Source of the DNA: Buttiauxella sp. B2
GTDB lineage: Bacteria; Pseudomonadota; Gammaproteobacteria; Enterobacterales; Enterobacteriaceae
Reading direction: 5' to 3'
Length of the DNA stretch: 64,000 nucleotides
Assembly: GCF_006376615.1 (NCBI RefSeq)
Contig: NZ_VEXQ01000008.1
Span: 62,001 to 126,000 of the forward strand
This document shows, in pieces, positions 47,880 through 57,528 of the stretch (its first letter is position 1; every line of letters starts with the position of its first letter). A program made the position numbers and the translations under genes. The notes beneath the pieces were generated by a model. The model was not told the origin of the DNA, made no database searches, and saw nothing but the letters and a program-made list of their open reading frames with translations.

Positions 47880-48914
47880 ATGGCTTACTCAGTACAGAAG
47901 TCGACGGTGGCGAAAGTTGCAGTGGTTTCGTTAGCTATGCTGCTGGCAGCATGCAGCACAGACCAGCGTTATAAGCGCCAGGTCAGTGGTGACGAATCCT
48001 ATCTGGATGCAGCACCCCTCGCGGAAATCCACTCCCCGGCTGGGATGATCCTGCCGGTGCAGAATGGTGAATATAATATTCCGGTCACCAACGGCAGCGG
48101 TGCAGTAGGCAAAGCGTTGGATATCCGTCCGCCAGCCCAACCTCTGGCATTGGTCAGTGGTGCGCGTACTCAGTTTACTGGGGATACCGCAACGTTGATG
48201 GTCGAAAATGCGCGTAGTGCAACACTGTGGCCGCAAGTTGTCAGTGTTCTACAGGCGAAAAACTACGGTATTGATAAACGTGATGACGCCAGCCAAACCT
48301 TGACCACTGACTGGGTAAACTGGAACCGAGCTGATGAAGATCAACAGTACCGTGGACGCTATCAAATCAGCGTGAAGCCACAGGGCTATCAACAAGCTGT
48401 GGTGGTTAAGCTGCTGAATCTGGAACAGGCAGGCAAGCCGGTTACTGATGCATCATCTGTGCAGCGTTACAGCGCAGAAATGCTTAACAGTATCAGCGCA
48501 AGTCTGGATAAAACCCAGACTGACCAACAGAACGCGAAAGACAATCGTGCAGCAACGCAACTTGATGTACAAAGTGCCGCTGACGACACAGGCTTACCGA
48601 TGCTGGTGGTGCGTGGCCCATACAACGTCGTTTGGAGCCGTTTGCCTGCAACGCTTGAGAAAGTCGGTATGAAAGTCACTGACTCTACGCGTTCAACAGG
48701 TAGTATTGCTGTTACATACAAACCATTGTCTGACAGTGCATGGCAAGATTTAGGGGCGAAAGACCCGGGTCTGTCCAGTGGCGACTATAAACTGCAAGTT
48801 GGCGACCTCGATAACCGTAGTAGCCTGCAGTTCATCGATCCGAAAGGTCATACGCTAACACAGTCCCAGAATGATGCTTTGGTAGCCGCATTCCAGGCGG
48901 CATTTAGCAAGTAA
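47880..48914 (+). CDS. bamC: Outer-membrane protein assembly factor BamC (lipoprotein)
   Basis: The protein has 344 residues, the E. coli length. The lipobox is LLAAC. An unstructured N-terminal segment that binds BamD ([15 protein letters not shown]...PVQNGEY) is followed by two helix-grip domains (about 100-215 and 225-344). It belongs to the BAM complex with BamB. It sits in the dapA-bamC-purC cluster known from E. coli. The ATG at 47880 is chosen over a TTG one codon earlier. Confidence 0.97.
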   Translation: MAYSVQKSTVAKVAVVSLAMLLAACSTDQRYKRQVSGDESYLDAAPLAEIHSPAGMILPVQNGEYNIPVTNGSGAVGKALDIRPPAQPLALVSGARTQFTGDTATLMVENARSATLWPQVVSVLQAKNYGIDKRDDASQTLTTDWVNWNRADEDQQYRGRYQISVKPQGYQQAVVVKLLNLEQAGKPVTDASSVQRYSAEMLNSISASLDKTQTDQQNAKDNRAATQLDVQSAADDTGLPMLVVRGPYNVVWSRLPATLEKVGMKVTDSTRSTGSIAVTYKPLSDSAWQDLGAKDPGLSSGDYKLQVGDLDNRSSLQFIDPKGHTLTQSQNDALVAAFQAAFSK

Positions 48915-48922
48915 CTTTTAAG

Positions 48923-48945
48923 GGCCAGAGAAATCTGGCCTTTTT
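48923..48945 (+). terminator. Rho-independent terminator after bamC
   Basis: The stem ggccaga/tctggcc (48923-48929 and 48934-48940) is followed by TTTTT. It precedes the purC operator. Confidence 0.85.
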
Positions 48946-48956
48946 CCTGATAGGCT

Positions 48957-48972
48957 ACGCAAACGTGTGCGT
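48957..48972. promoter_or_regulatory. PurR operator of purC
   Basis: acgcaaacgtgtgcgt matches the 16-bp PurR consensus ACGCAAACGTTTGCGT with one change. It lies 50 bp upstream of the purC start. Confidence 0.9.
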
Positions 48973-49021
48973 AGCCACAAATAGCGGAATTTTTAGTTAA
49001 ATCACACCTGGAGTAAGAAAG

Positions 49022-49735
49022 ATGCAAAAGCAAGCTGAGTTGTATCGTGGAAAAGCGAAGACCGTATACAGCACGGAAAACCCGGATCTGTTGGTGCTCG
49101 AATTCCGCAATGATACGTCAGCAGGAGACGGTGCGCGCATTGAACAGTTTGATCGTAAGGGTATGGTAAACAACAAATTTAACCATTTCATTATGACCAA
49201 ACTCGAAGAAGCGGGTATTCCAACTCAAATGGAAGCGCTGTTGTCCGATAACGAAGTGTTGGTTAAGAAGCTCGATATGGTGCCGGTTGAGTGTGTTATC
49301 CGCAACCGTGCAGCGGGCTCTTTGGTTAAACGCCTGGGTATTGAAGAAGGCATTGAACTGAATCCACCGCTGTTTGACCTGTTCCTGAAAAACGATGCGA
49401 TGCATGACCCCATGGTCAACGAATCTTACTGTGAAACCTTTGGTTGGGTGAACAAAGAGAATTTGGCTCGTATGCGTGAACTCAGCTACAAAGCCAACGA
49501 TGTTCTGAGCAAACTGTTTGATGATGCGGGTCTGATCCTTGTCGATTTCAAACTGGAATTCGGTTTGTTCAACGGTGAAGTCGTACTTGGCGATGAGTTC
49601 TCCCCAGATGGTTGCCGCCTGTGGGACAAAGAAACTCTCCAAAAAATGGATAAAGACCGTTTCCGCCAGAGCTTGGGCGGCCTGATTGAAGCCTACGAAG
49701 AAGTTGCCCACCGTCTTGGCGTTAAATTAGACTAA
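49022..49735 (+). CDS. purC: Phosphoribosylaminoimidazole-succinocarboxamide synthase
   Basis: The protein has 237 residues, the E. coli length. It is a SAICAR synthetase with the ATP-grasp-like N-terminus [19 protein letters not shown] and the segments [27 protein letters not shown] and LVDFKLEFG. It joins aspartate to CAIR in purine synthesis. A PurR box and its own terminator make it a separate unit after bamC. Confidence 0.98.
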   Translation: MQKQAELYRGKAKTVYSTENPDLLVLEFRNDTSAGDGARIEQFDRKGMVNNKFNHFIMTKLEEAGIPTQMEALLSDNEVLVKKLDMVPVECVIRNRAAGSLVKRLGIEEGIELNPPLFDLFLKNDAMHDPMVNESYCETFGWVNKENLARMRELSYKANDVLSKLFDDAGLILVDFKLEFGLFNGEVVLGDEFSPDGCRLWDKETLQKMDKDRFRQSLGGLIEAYEEVAHRLGVKLD

Positions 49736-49755
49736 CTTCTCACCCGTTTTCTTCT

Positions 49756-49788
49756 AAAGCCGAATGTGTTTTACATATTCGGCTTTTT
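49756..49788 (+). terminator. Rho-independent terminator after purC
   Basis: aaagccgaatgtg (49756-49768) pairs with catattcggcttt (49774-49786), and more T follow. Confidence 0.9.
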
Positions 49789-49868
49789 CACATCTTGCTT
49801 TTTATGGTAATCCTGCAATTAACCACCTACGATCTACTCATTACAAATTGTGAACGATGAGGTCGGCT

Positions 49869-50744
49869 ATGCGTTGGCAAGGTCGTCGCGAAAGCGACAA
49901 TGTAGAAGACAGAAGAAATAACTCTCCAGGCCCTGGTTTTGGTGGGGGAGGTGGTGGATTCCGCTTACCTGGCGGTAAAGGCGGCATCGTTTTATTAATT
50001 GTGGTCGTCGTGGCGAGCTATTACGGGGTCGACCTCACCTCAATGCTGTCCGGTGGGCAACCGGTACAACAGCAATCCACTCAGCGTTCCATTAACCCTA
50101 ATGATGACGAAGCAGCCAAATTCACTTCGGTTATTCTTGCGACAACTGAAGATACCTGGGGACAAATTTTCCAGAAGATGGGCCGTACTTATCAGCAGCC
50201 AAAACTGGTGATGTACCGTGGTTCGACACGCACCGGTTGCGGTACCGGTCAGTCGATTATGGGGCCATTTTACTGTCCAGCAGACAGCACGGTCTATATC
50301 GACCTTTCATTCTACGATGACATGAAAAGCAAACTGGGCGCAGATGGTGATTTTGCTCAGGGCTATGTGATTGCTCATGAAGTCGGGCACCATGTTCAGA
50401 AATTGTTAGGTATTGAACCGAAAGTACGCCAGCTCCAGCAAGGTGCCACTCAAGCTGAAGGCAACCGCCTCTCCGTTAAAATGGAATTGCAGGCAGATTG
50501 TTTTGCGGGTGTCTGGGGCAACAGCATGCAAAAACAACAAGTGCTGGATGCGGGAGATTTACAGGAAGCCTTGAATGCTGCTGAAGCCATTGGTGACGAC
50601 CGCCTGCAACAACAAGGGCAAGGGCGAGTGGTTCCTGACAGCTTCACCCACGGTACTTCAGAGCAACGTTATACCTGGTTCAAACGCGGCTTCGATAGCG
50701 GTGACCCAGCGCAGTGCAATACTTTCGGTAATACTGTCAAATAA
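49869..50744 (+). CDS. ypfJ: Putative neutral zinc metallopeptidase YpfJ
   Basis: The protein has 291 residues (E. coli 287). A Gly-rich cytoplasmic N-terminus ([17 protein letters not shown]) is followed by one membrane segment (about 36-54) and a zinc-metallopeptidase domain with HEVGHH and the downstream region [11 protein letters not shown]. The family is UPF0757/neutral zinc metallopeptidase; substrates are unknown. The ATG at 49869 follows GAGGT and gives [11 protein letters not shown], as in E. coli; an upstream ATG four codons earlier is less likely. Confidence 0.93.
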   Translation: MRWQGRRESDNVEDRRNNSPGPGFGGGGGGFRLPGGKGGIVLLIVVVVASYYGVDLTSMLSGGQPVQQQSTQRSINPNDDEAAKFTSVILATTEDTWGQIFQKMGRTYQQPKLVMYRGSTRTGCGTGQSIMGPFYCPADSTVYIDLSFYDDMKSKLGADGDFAQGYVIAHEVGHHVQKLLGIEPKVRQLQQGATQAEGNRLSVKMELQADCFAGVWGNSMQKQQVLDAGDLQEALNAAEAIGDDRLQQQGQGRVVPDSFTHGTSEQRYTWFKRGFDSGDPAQCNTFGNTVK

Positions 50745-50768
50745 CGAGATGTGACAAGGATTAAAGCC

Positions 50769-52784
50769 ATGGAACAGCTAAGGCAAGCAACCGCCAGTAT
50801 GGCTGAAGCAGGTATTCGCCGTATGATAGTCATGGCGGGTGAGAGACTGTGGAGCAGCCAGCAAATTAGCTCTCTCACCCGGTTATTACCTGGCGACTGG
50901 CTCTGGGTTGGAGCAGCACCCGAATTGCCACTTCATTGCGCGACATCTGCAATGCGTACTTTGCTGGGCCGTGAGTTTTTACACGCAGTTTTTGATGCAC
51001 GAAACGGGCTGGACGCTGAAGCTTTGGCAGCACTTGCAGGCACACTCAGAGCGGGAAGCTGGCTGGTTCTTCTTGCGCCGTCATGGAATGACTGGCCTAT
51101 GCAGCCTGATTGCGACTCGAGCCGCTGGAGCGAACAATCTGAAGCGATCCCAACTCCTCATTTTATCACTCATCTACAGCACTGTATCCGCACCGATAGT
51201 GAATGCTTGCTTTGGCAGCAGCATCAGCCGTTGCGCGTACCTGTGTACTCTCCACGCCCTTCATGGCATGCGGCCAATGGAGCGCCTTTCGAAGAGCAGG
51301 CGGCTATCCTGAATGAGCTTTTGCAAATGCCAGCGGGTGTTTCCGTTGTCACGGCTGCGCGAGGGCGAGGGAAATCTGCACTAGCGGGCATGTTGTTGCG
51401 CAGGATTGCGGGAAAGGGGCTGGTCACCGCGCCGGGCAAAGCAGCAACCGATGTTCTTGCAAATCATGCAGGCGATCGTTTCAATTTTGTCGCTCCAGAT
51501 GCATTACTTGCCAATACCGAAGCATTTCAGGCTGATTGGCTAATTGTTGACGAGGCTGCAGCGCTCCCTGCACCTCAGTTACGCAAACTAATTTCCCATT
51601 TCCCACGGGTTCTACTGACCACCACCGTTCAGGGTTACGAAGGTACTGGGCGTGGGTTTGTTCTCAAATTTTGCGCAAGCCTTGATTCCCTTACACGTTA
51701 CACCCTTTCAACGCCAATTCGTTGGGCTTCCAATGATCCTTTGGAAAAGCTGATCGATTCCGTATTGCTGTTTGATGAAGTTGATGTGACAACGGCTTCT
51801 CAAAGTGCAGCTTCCTTGCAACTTATTGAATGCGAAGACGAAATACAACCTTCGCAACAGCTACAACAGATGTACCGCTTACTGTCCGGTGCGCACTACC
51901 GCACCACGCCGCTGGACTGGCGCAGAATGCTGGATGCACCGGGCCAGCATTTCATTGCCGCAACCACTGGCAACGAAACGATTGGCGCCACCTGGCTTGT
52001 GGAGGAGGGCGGTTTGGATGAAAAACTGAGCCGTGCAGTATGGGCGGGGTTTCGACGGCCGCGCGGTAACTTAGTCGCACAATCGCTGGCGGCTCATGGT
52101 GGTAGCCCGCTGGCAGCAACCCTTAAAGGCCTGCGTGTCAGCCGTATCGCGGTACATCCACTACGCCAGCGCCAGCAAATTGGCCAGCAGATGATTGCTC
52201 TGGCAAAAACACATGCCCGGCAAACTGTCGATTATCTTTCGGTCAGCTTTGGTTTCACCGATGAATTATGGCGTTTTTGGGCAAGCTGTGGCTTCGCATT
52301 GGTACGCGTTGGCAGTCATCGTGAAGCCAGCAGCGGTTGTTATACCGCGATGGCGTTATTGCCTCTTACTTTGCCAGGCGAGGCTCTCACCGAGCATGAA
52401 CAGCGGCGATTACAGAGAGATATAACCTGGTTACAACCGTGGATTGAAGACCTGCTCCCTGTCATTCCTCGCGAAGAGGCTACGCTAAATAGTGATGACT
52501 GGCAGGAACTGGCGGGTTTCGCCTTCGGGCACCGTCCTCTTGAGGCATGTTTAGGTTCTCTGAATCGCTTGTTACTCACTAGTAACTTGCCGCTGAATGC
52601 ATTGCGCGGGCGCGTACAGCAGCGTTTGAATGTGGACACACTTTGCCAGCAACTGCAGGTTTCTGGGCGCAAAGCTCTGCTCAATGTTATGCGGCAGGAA
52701 GTACAAAGAGCCCTGGAAAAACTAGATGAGCAACAATGTATTGCACTGAAAAATGCCCTTTTGCAATTGCAATTTTTCCACTAA
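50769..52784 (+). CDS. tmcA: tRNA(Met) cytidine acetyltransferase TmcA
   Basis: The protein has 671 residues, the E. coli length, but clearly more diverged than its neighbours. Domains are an N-terminal DUF1726-like region, an RNA-helicase/ATPase module (Walker A ARGRGKSALAG at about 200, VDEAAALP), a GNAT acetyltransferase (about 395-530, RIAVHPLRQRQQIGQQM) and a C-terminal tRNA-binding domain. It forms N4-acetylcytidine at the wobble position of elongator tRNA-Met with acetyl-CoA and ATP. The ATG at 50769 follows AAGGA; it lies 24 bp after ypfJ. Confidence 0.95.
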   Translation: MEQLRQATASMAEAGIRRMIVMAGERLWSSQQISSLTRLLPGDWLWVGAAPELPLHCATSAMRTLLGREFLHAVFDARNGLDAEALAALAGTLRAGSWLVLLAPSWNDWPMQPDCDSSRWSEQSEAIPTPHFITHLQHCIRTDSECLLWQQHQPLRVPVYSPRPSWHAANGAPFEEQAAILNELLQMPAGVSVVTAARGRGKSALAGMLLRRIAGKGLVTAPGKAATDVLANHAGDRFNFVAPDALLANTEAFQADWLIVDEAAALPAPQLRKLISHFPRVLLTTTVQGYEGTGRGFVLKFCASLDSLTRYTLSTPIRWASNDPLEKLIDSVLLFDEVDVTTASQSAASLQLIECEDEIQPSQQLQQMYRLLSGAHYRTTPLDWRRMLDAPGQHFIAATTGNETIGATWLVEEGGLDEKLSRAVWAGFRRPRGNLVAQSLAAHGGSPLAATLKGLRVSRIAVHPLRQRQQIGQQMIALAKTHARQTVDYLSVSFGFTDELWRFWASCGFALVRVGSHREASSGCYTAMALLPLTLPGEALTEHEQRRLQRDITWLQPWIEDLLPVIPREEATLNSDDWQELAGFAFGHRPLEACLGSLNRLLLTSNLPLNALRGRVQQRLNVDTLCQQLQVSGRKALLNVMRQEVQRALEKLDEQQCIALKNALLQLQFFH

Positions 52785-52857
52785 GTCATTCAGTTAAATG
52801 GCATGGTCATCGTCATTCGTCGGCGTATAGTCAACTCCAGAAACTTAAGGAGTAACC

Positions 52858-53556
52858 ATGAAACATGACCATTTTGTCGTCCAAAGCCCTGCCACACCTG
52901 CAAAGCAACTGTTGTTGTTGTTCCATGGAGTTGGCGATAACCCTGTTGCGATGGGCGAAATTGGCAGTTGGTTTGCTCCACATTTCCCTGATGCGCTGGT
53001 GGTCAGCGTCGGTGGCCCTGCACCCAGCGGCCCATATCAAGGTCGTGAATGGTTTTCAGTTGCTGGAGTGACGGAAGAAAACCGCCAACAGCGAATCGAC
53101 GTCATTATGCCAACGTTTGTGGAAACCGTGCGTTATTGGCAAAAACACAGTGGTGTAGCTGCTAATGCCACGGCACTGATTGGTTTTTCACAAGGGGCAA
53201 TTATGGCGCTTGAAGGTGTGAAAGCTGAGCCAGAACTCGCTTCTCGAGTGGTTGCTTTTAACGGCCGTTACGCGCAACTGCCGGTAAGTGTGACAACCTC
53301 TACCACCATTCATTTGATTCATGGCGATGATGATAAAGTGATAGATGTGAAGCACGCCTTTGATGCATCAGAAGCATTAACCCGAGTCGGCGGCGATGTC
53401 ACACTGGATGTGATTGACGATTTAGGTCATGCCATTGATGACCGCAGCATTCAAATTGCGTTGGATCATCTGCGTTATACCGTGCCGAAGCATTATTTTG
53501 ATGAGGCGCTCAGCGGTGGGAAACCGAACGATGACGATATCGTCGAGTTTCTTTGA
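52858..53556 (+). CDS. ypfH: Carboxylesterase/hydrolase YpfH
   Basis: This 232-residue alpha/beta-hydrolase belongs to the phospholipase/carboxylesterase family. The nucleophile elbow is GFSQGA, the acid is in HGDDDKVID and the His in DLGHAIDD. E. coli YpfH has esterase activity on short acyl substrates; the natural substrate is unknown. AAGGAG precedes the ATG. It is the last backbone gene before the DeoR/HAD/PRTase insertion; in E. coli the next gene is ypfN. Confidence 0.94.
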   Translation: MKHDHFVVQSPATPAKQLLLLFHGVGDNPVAMGEIGSWFAPHFPDALVVSVGGPAPSGPYQGREWFSVAGVTEENRQQRIDVIMPTFVETVRYWQKHSGVAANATALIGFSQGAIMALEGVKAEPELASRVVAFNGRYAQLPVSVTTSTTIHLIHGDDDKVIDVKHAFDASEALTRVGGDVTLDVIDDLGHAIDDRSIQIALDHLRYTVPKHYFDEALSGGKPNDDDIVEFL

Positions 53557-53593
53557 ATAACCAACCTGAGTAACAAATCTGAGCAATAAAAAA

Positions 53594-53621
53594 AGCCACT
53601 CGTCAGGAGTGACCTGTGGCT
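53594..53621 (-). terminator. Hairpin with T-run oriented to the minus strand
   Basis: agccac (53594-53599) pairs with gtggct (53616-53621), with a nested cactc/gagtg option. The A-run at 53588-53594 becomes a T-run only when read on the minus strand. No minus-strand gene lies immediately upstream, so it may block antisense transcription into ypfH. Confidence 0.5.
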
Positions 53622-53626
53622 GATAC

Positions 53627-53638
53627 CATATTAATATG
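53627..53638. promoter_or_regulatory. Perfect 12-bp palindrome upstream of DeoR-type gene
   Basis: CATATTAATATG lies 48 bp upstream of the predicted GTG start. It could be an autoregulatory operator, but AT-rich palindromes of this length can occur by chance. Confidence 0.3.
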
Positions 53639-53685
53639 ATGGGTTGTGATATTTCATGCAATATTGCGTTTGATTGAGGGTTTTC

Positions 53686-54450
53686 GTGATCGATTATGAT
53701 GCTTTACCTGAGCAGCGGCAGGATCTTATCCTTCAGATGCTTACTGAAACTGGCAGGGTCATTGGTGCTGATATTGCCCGTAAGCTAGGTGTTTCAGAAC
53801 ATACTATACGCCGTGATCTTCAGGTTCTGGCCCGTAATGGATTATGTAAAAAAGTCTACGGAGGGGCGGTTAGTCAGCTCAAGCAATCAGCTAGCTTTGA
53901 AGCCCGTGTCGAGCAGAGTGTTTCTGAAAAGTCACATGTTGCAAGACGATGCGCGGAGCTCATAAAACCGGATACCTGTATTTTCATTGACGCCGGTTCA
54001 ACGTATCTGGCGATGGTGGATTTTATCCCTGAGATGCTTGAACTGACCATTGTGACAAATTCTCCACAAATAGCCTCAGCATTAAGCAGTCGACAGTCGG
54101 GTGAGTTGATTCTGCTGGGTGGAAAGGTTAATCCCAAAACGGGGAGCACTTTAGGTTTAGATACAGTAAACCAGGTGCGCAATATGATTTTTGACCAGAC
54201 GTTTATCGGTGTTTGTGGCCTCGACCCGCAGGCAGGACTCACAGCCGTGTATTACGAAGACGCCTGTTTTAAAAAAGAAGTCATCGCCCAGAGCAACGAA
54301 GTTATTGCCGCTGTCATCGCAGATAAAATGTGCCAGGTGGCGAGATACAAAGTGGCTACCTGTGATGCTATTGATATTGTTGTGGTGAGCCGTGAAACCC
54401 GACTGCAGGATTTTAGCAGCGAAAACATTCGCATCGAGATTGTTGATTAG
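53686..54450 (+). CDS. DeoR/GlpR-family transcriptional regulator
   Basis: The predicted protein has 254 residues. The N-terminal DeoR winged helix-turn-helix (about 4-60) contains IARKLGVSEHTIRRDLQVLARNG in two blocks, followed by the family-typical VYGGAV. The C-terminal sugar-phosphate sensor domain (about 75-235) has DAGSTYLAM, VTNSPQIA, LLGGKVNPKTGSTLG and IGVCGLD. I chose the GTG at 53686 because GAGGG precedes it; a TTG four codons earlier is possible. It probably controls the neighbouring HAD and PRTase genes. It is absent from this site in E. coli K-12. Its ligand is unknown, though a phosphosugar is likely from the family. Confidence 0.87.
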   Translation: MIDYDALPEQRQDLILQMLTETGRVIGADIARKLGVSEHTIRRDLQVLARNGLCKKVYGGAVSQLKQSASFEARVEQSVSEKSHVARRCAELIKPDTCIFIDAGSTYLAMVDFIPEMLELTIVTNSPQIASALSSRQSGELILLGGKVNPKTGSTLGLDTVNQVRNMIFDQTFIGVCGLDPQAGLTAVYYEDACFKKEVIAQSNEVIAAVIADKMCQVARYKVATCDAIDIVVVSRETRLQDFSSENIRIEIVD

Positions 54451-54513
54451 CCAGAGATTTATATCAGTGAAGACCGGTTGGAACCTTCACTGGATGACTT
54501 GTGCAAGCAGACT

Positions 54514-55314
54514 TCAGGGCTGAAGAGCCAGCATTCTTTTGATTGTTTCCTGAACTGCGTTTGCGTCATTGTATCCAGTGATAAAATTTGCAATCGCCTT
54601 TGTTTCCTCGAAGGCATTCCTCATCGCAAAGCTGTATTCAGCCATCGCAAGCAACTCAATATCGTTGTAGCCATCGCCGAACGCCATTGTCTCATGCTTG
54701 CTTACATTAAGCAGTTTCTGGAGCTTTTGTATGGTGGTTCCCTTGTGAACCCCATAGTCTGCAATATCAATCCACGCAGCTTCTGACACAACAATATAAG
54801 TTTCATTTTCGAAAGCGGACAGATGAGGCCGGGTCTGCGGACACTTACCTTCCTCGTCATAAATCGTAATTTTAACAAAATCAGATGTCAGTGCGTCCAG
54901 GTTGTCTACTTCAAGCAGTCTGGAATATGAACTTCGTACTTTATCCTTCAGTCTTTGCGCAAGGTCAGCACGGATCACTGCCCCTTCAGAGGTACAGGCA
55001 ATAATGACATGTTGAGGATTAACCTCCTGAAGGGTTTTAATGATGCGTAAGCCCAGTTCATTTTTGATAAGCGACTGATAAACAAATTGACCGTTGTGTT
55101 TGATACGGGTTGCACTGTCTCCCACAATCCACAGATTCTCGCTGTAGTCACCAAACAACTCCTCAACCCTGTCACACTGCTTTCCTGTACAGGCTGCAAA
55201 GTGAACACCTTTTTCAGCCATTAGTGCACTGACCCCTGCGAATGACTCTCTGTCGTAGTCTCCGTTGCTGTTTAGAAATGTACCATCCAGGTCAGTAATA
55301 ATAAGTTTAATCAT
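54514..55314 (-). CDS. Cof-type HAD-IIB phosphatase
   Basis: The protein has 266 residues from the ATG at 55314, which follows AGAGG; an upstream in-frame extension of 34 codons starts without a ribosome site. HAD motif I is DLDGTFL at the N-terminus, motif III/IV is GDGYNDIELL near 210, and a C2-type cap fills the middle (about 85-190). Relatives dephosphorylate sugar phosphates, nucleotides or cofactors. It converges with the DeoR-type regulator and is divergent from the PRTase gene. The cluster suggests a substrate in phosphoribosyl or sugar-phosphate metabolism, but this is inference. Confidence 0.85.
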   Translation of the reverse strand: MIKLIITDLDGTFLNSNGDYDRESFAGVSALMAEKGVHFAACTGKQCDRVEELFGDYSENLWIVGDSATRIKHNGQFVYQSLIKNELGLRIIKTLQEVNPQHVIIACTSEGAVIRADLAQRLKDKVRSSYSRLLEVDNLDALTSDFVKITIYDEEGKCPQTRPHLSAFENETYIVVSEAAWIDIADYGVHKGTTIQKLQKLLNVSKHETMAFGDGYNDIELLAMAEYSFAMRNAFEETKAIANFITGYNDANAVQETIKRMLALQP

Positions 55315-55378
55315 GAAGTCAGAACCTCTATAGGATTGAATTTTTACCTGGAGAACGCAGGTACACATGTTGAGTAAC

Positions 55379-55430
55379 TTTAGCTCGATAATGCTCGTTA
55401 GTGTATGTTTGTGCAATATTTTGAGCTAAA
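55379..55430. promoter_or_regulatory. Paired inverted octamers in the divergent HAD/PRTase control region
   Basis: tttagctc (55379-55386) and gagctaaa (55423-55430) are perfect inverted copies 36 bp apart. They lie in the 238-bp AT-rich region that must contain promoters for both genes. They are candidate regulator sites; the DeoR-type protein is the obvious candidate binder. Confidence 0.35.
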
Positions 55431-55552
55431 TAATCATTATAGTGCTAGTTTGTGATTGGTTTATTCTAGGTCATATGCTTTTAGAGGTGTGTGGGATTGA
55501 GATTTGCCGGGCTGTTAGTGAGTCTGGCCTGATAACCTGAAGAGAATTTTCT

Positions 55553-56071
55553 ATGAAAAATGAACATGTTGGTAAAATCATTATTAATGAATCAGCTATT
55601 GCTGAAGGAGTAGCGAGGGTTGCGGCACAACTCAACCAGCACTTTGATGATGCTGTCATCATTACGGTTGTGCCCGGTGGGATTCTCTACACTGCTGACC
55701 TAACCAGGCAATTAGAGTTTGATATTAATATGGATTATATTTCCTGCCCACATACTCCAGGCGATAGAAATAATCACTCAACAATAGTTTTCCATAGAAA
55801 TATCGATATCAGTGATCGAAATGTCATCATCATTGATGATGCAATTGAGTCAGGCGGAACGATGAAACGTCTTGTTCAATTTATCGCTGAAAACTACACG
55901 CCAAAATCTATCTCCGTTGCTGTTCTGTTTGTCAAACCGGGGCGGGTGGATATTCCTGTCAGACAATATTATGCGTATGAGATGGAAAATGATGATTTAT
56001 TGATTGGATATGGTATGCCATGGGAAAATCAGTACCGGAATCTCCCATATGTAGCCAAATTAAAACGTTAA
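55553..56071 (+). CDS. Phosphoribosyltransferase, hypoxanthine-PRTase-like
   Basis: The protein has 172 residues with a type I PRTase fold. The PRPP-binding loop is VIIIDDAIESGGTM (about 91-104), and an HPRT-like PPi loop VPGGILYTADL lies at about 40. The C-terminus GYGMPWENQYRNLPYVAKLK matches the HPRT hallmark that contacts the purine and Mg2+. It is closer to Hpt than to Gpt or Upp, but the acidic pair reads DD and the following residues differ from the classical EDIIDTG. The substrate may be hypoxanthine or guanine or something related. Noticeably AT-rich compared with the backbone, suggesting transfer. Confidence 0.82.
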   Translation: MKNEHVGKIIINESAIAEGVARVAAQLNQHFDDAVIITVVPGGILYTADLTRQLEFDINMDYISCPHTPGDRNNHSTIVFHRNIDISDRNVIIIDDAIESGGTMKRLVQFIAENYTPKSISVAVLFVKPGRVDIPVRQYYAYEMENDDLLIGYGMPWENQYRNLPYVAKLKR

Positions 56072-56134
56072 GTTCCGACTGCAACGTTTATCCGGCCTCT
56101 GCTGATTTTGCGGTCATACTCAGAAGAATAAAGA

Positions 56135-56159
56135 GCTGCCAGTATGGTTAACTGACAGC
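56135..56159. terminator. Bidirectional terminator between PRTase gene and ypfN
   Basis: gctgccagt and actgacagc form a 9-bp stem with one mismatch. T-rich bases follow on both strands (ctttattt and ctttattc). It serves the two convergent genes. Confidence 0.65.
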
Positions 56160-56174
56160 CCTTTATTTGTATGA

Positions 56175-56366
56175 TTAAGGCTTTTTCTTTGGAAAATCGT
56201 CTTCATCATCCCACTTATCGTTGAAGTCACGATGCGGGGGAAGTTCGGGCTTGTTCGCCATGTATTTTTTCGGATCGATACGTTTCATGTCCTTAATAAC
56301 GTTAAGGAAAACGCCGACAAGAAATACCAGTACGATAATCCACCAGTAGTGCGAAAGCCATTCCAT
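56175..56366 (-). CDS. ypfN: UPF0370 small membrane protein YpfN
   Basis: The protein has 63 residues with one N-terminal membrane segment (about 6-26, [19 protein letters not shown]). The charged tail contains the conserved [20 protein letters not shown] and ends in an acidic/lysine cluster. Function unknown. It lies 30 bp after dapE on the same strand, as in E. coli. Confidence 0.92.
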   Translation of the reverse strand: MEWLSHYWWIIVLVFLVGVFLNVIKDMKRIDPKKYMANKPELPPHRDFNDKWDDEDDFPKKKP

Positions 56367-56396
56367 GCCAATACCTCACTCGAGTTGTATAGCTCA

Positions 56397-57524
56397 TCAA
56401 GCGACGAGCTGCTCCATAATGCGTTGATACATACGGGCTAAAAGTTGCAGGTCTGCGGCGTTAACACACTCGTTAATTTTATGAATCGTCGCGTTCACCG
56501 GCCCAAGCTCTACCACTTGTGCACCCATCCGTGCGATAAAACGCCCATCCGATGTACCACCCGTGGTTAATAATTGCGGCCTGATTTCATTATAGTGCTC
56601 AACGGCATTCACTACCGCATCCACCAGTTTACCGCGTGAAGTCAGGAACGGTTGGCCTGAAAGCCACCAATCAAGGGTATAACGCAACTGATACTTATCG
56701 AGCAGGGCAATCACGCGTTGTTTGATATCTTCCTCAGTCAGCTCAGTGCTGAATCGGAAGTTGAATTGCACTAACATATCGCCTGGGATCACGTTATTGC
56801 TACCGGTGCCAGCCTGAACGTTGGCAATTTGCATGCTGGTGGCAGGGAAGAATTCGTTTCCTTTATCCCATTCGATGGTAACCAGTTCGCTCAGCATAGG
56901 TGCAGCACGGTGAACGGGGTTATCAGCCAGGTGCGGATATGCAACATGTCCCTGAACACCATGAATAGTGAGGTTACAGGTCAGTGACCCGCGGCGGCCA
57001 TTCTTCACTACGTCGCCAACAACTTCTGTGCTGGATGGCTCGCCAACCAGGCAATAATCGAGTCTTTCATGACGAGCCATTAAGGTTTCGACCACTTTAA
57101 CCGTGCCATTTTTAGCACTGGCTTCTTCATCAGAGGTGATCAGAAACGCGAGGCGGCCTTTATGGCGAGGGTTCTGTGCAACAAAACGTTCGGCTGCGAC
57201 AACCATTGCCGCAAGTGAACCTTTCATATCTGCGGCACCACGACCAAACAGCATGCCATCACGGATGGTCGGTTCAAACGGTGGGTTGATCCAGCGATCG
57301 GCGTCGCCTGAAGGCACGACATCGGTATGGCCAGCAAACGCCAGCGTTTCACCTTTTCCTCTCCATGCCCAGAAATTTTGTGTGTCGCCAAAATCCATGT
57401 GCTCAATGGTAAAACCGATAGCACGCAGTCGCTCAATCATCAGAGCCTGGCAGCCAGCGTCGTCGGGGCTCAGGGAAGGGCGGCGGATAAGCTGTTGCGT
57501 CAGCTCAATAACCGGGCAAGACAT
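56397..57524 (-). CDS. dapE: Succinyl-diaminopimelate desuccinylase
   Basis: The protein has 375 residues, the E. coli length, an M20 dinuclear zinc hydrolase. Metal-site segments are [27 protein letters not shown] and VGEPSS; the dimerisation domain is about 180-295. It removes succinate from N-succinyl-L,L-DAP in the lysine/peptidoglycan-precursor pathway. The ATG at 57524 follows GAGG and gives [18 protein letters not shown]; it begins 4 bp after the yffB stop, so the two are co-translated. Confidence 0.97.
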   Translation of the reverse strand: MSCPVIELTQQLIRRPSLSPDDAGCQALMIERLRAIGFTIEHMDFGDTQNFWAWRGKGETLAFAGHTDVVPSGDADRWINPPFEPTIRDGMLFGRGAADMKGSLAAMVVAAERFVAQNPRHKGRLAFLITSDEEASAKNGTVKVVETLMARHERLDYCLVGEPSSTEVVGDVVKNGRRGSLTCNLTIHGVQGHVAYPHLADNPVHRAAPMLSELVTIEWDKGNEFFPATSMQIANVQAGTGSNNVIPGDMLVQFNFRFSTELTEEDIKQRVIALLDKYQLRYTLDWWLSGQPFLTSRGKLVDAVVNAVEHYNEIRPQLLTTGGTSDGRFIARMGAQVVELGPVNATIHKINECVNAADLQLLARMYQRIMEQLVA

Positions 57525-57528
57525 AGGA

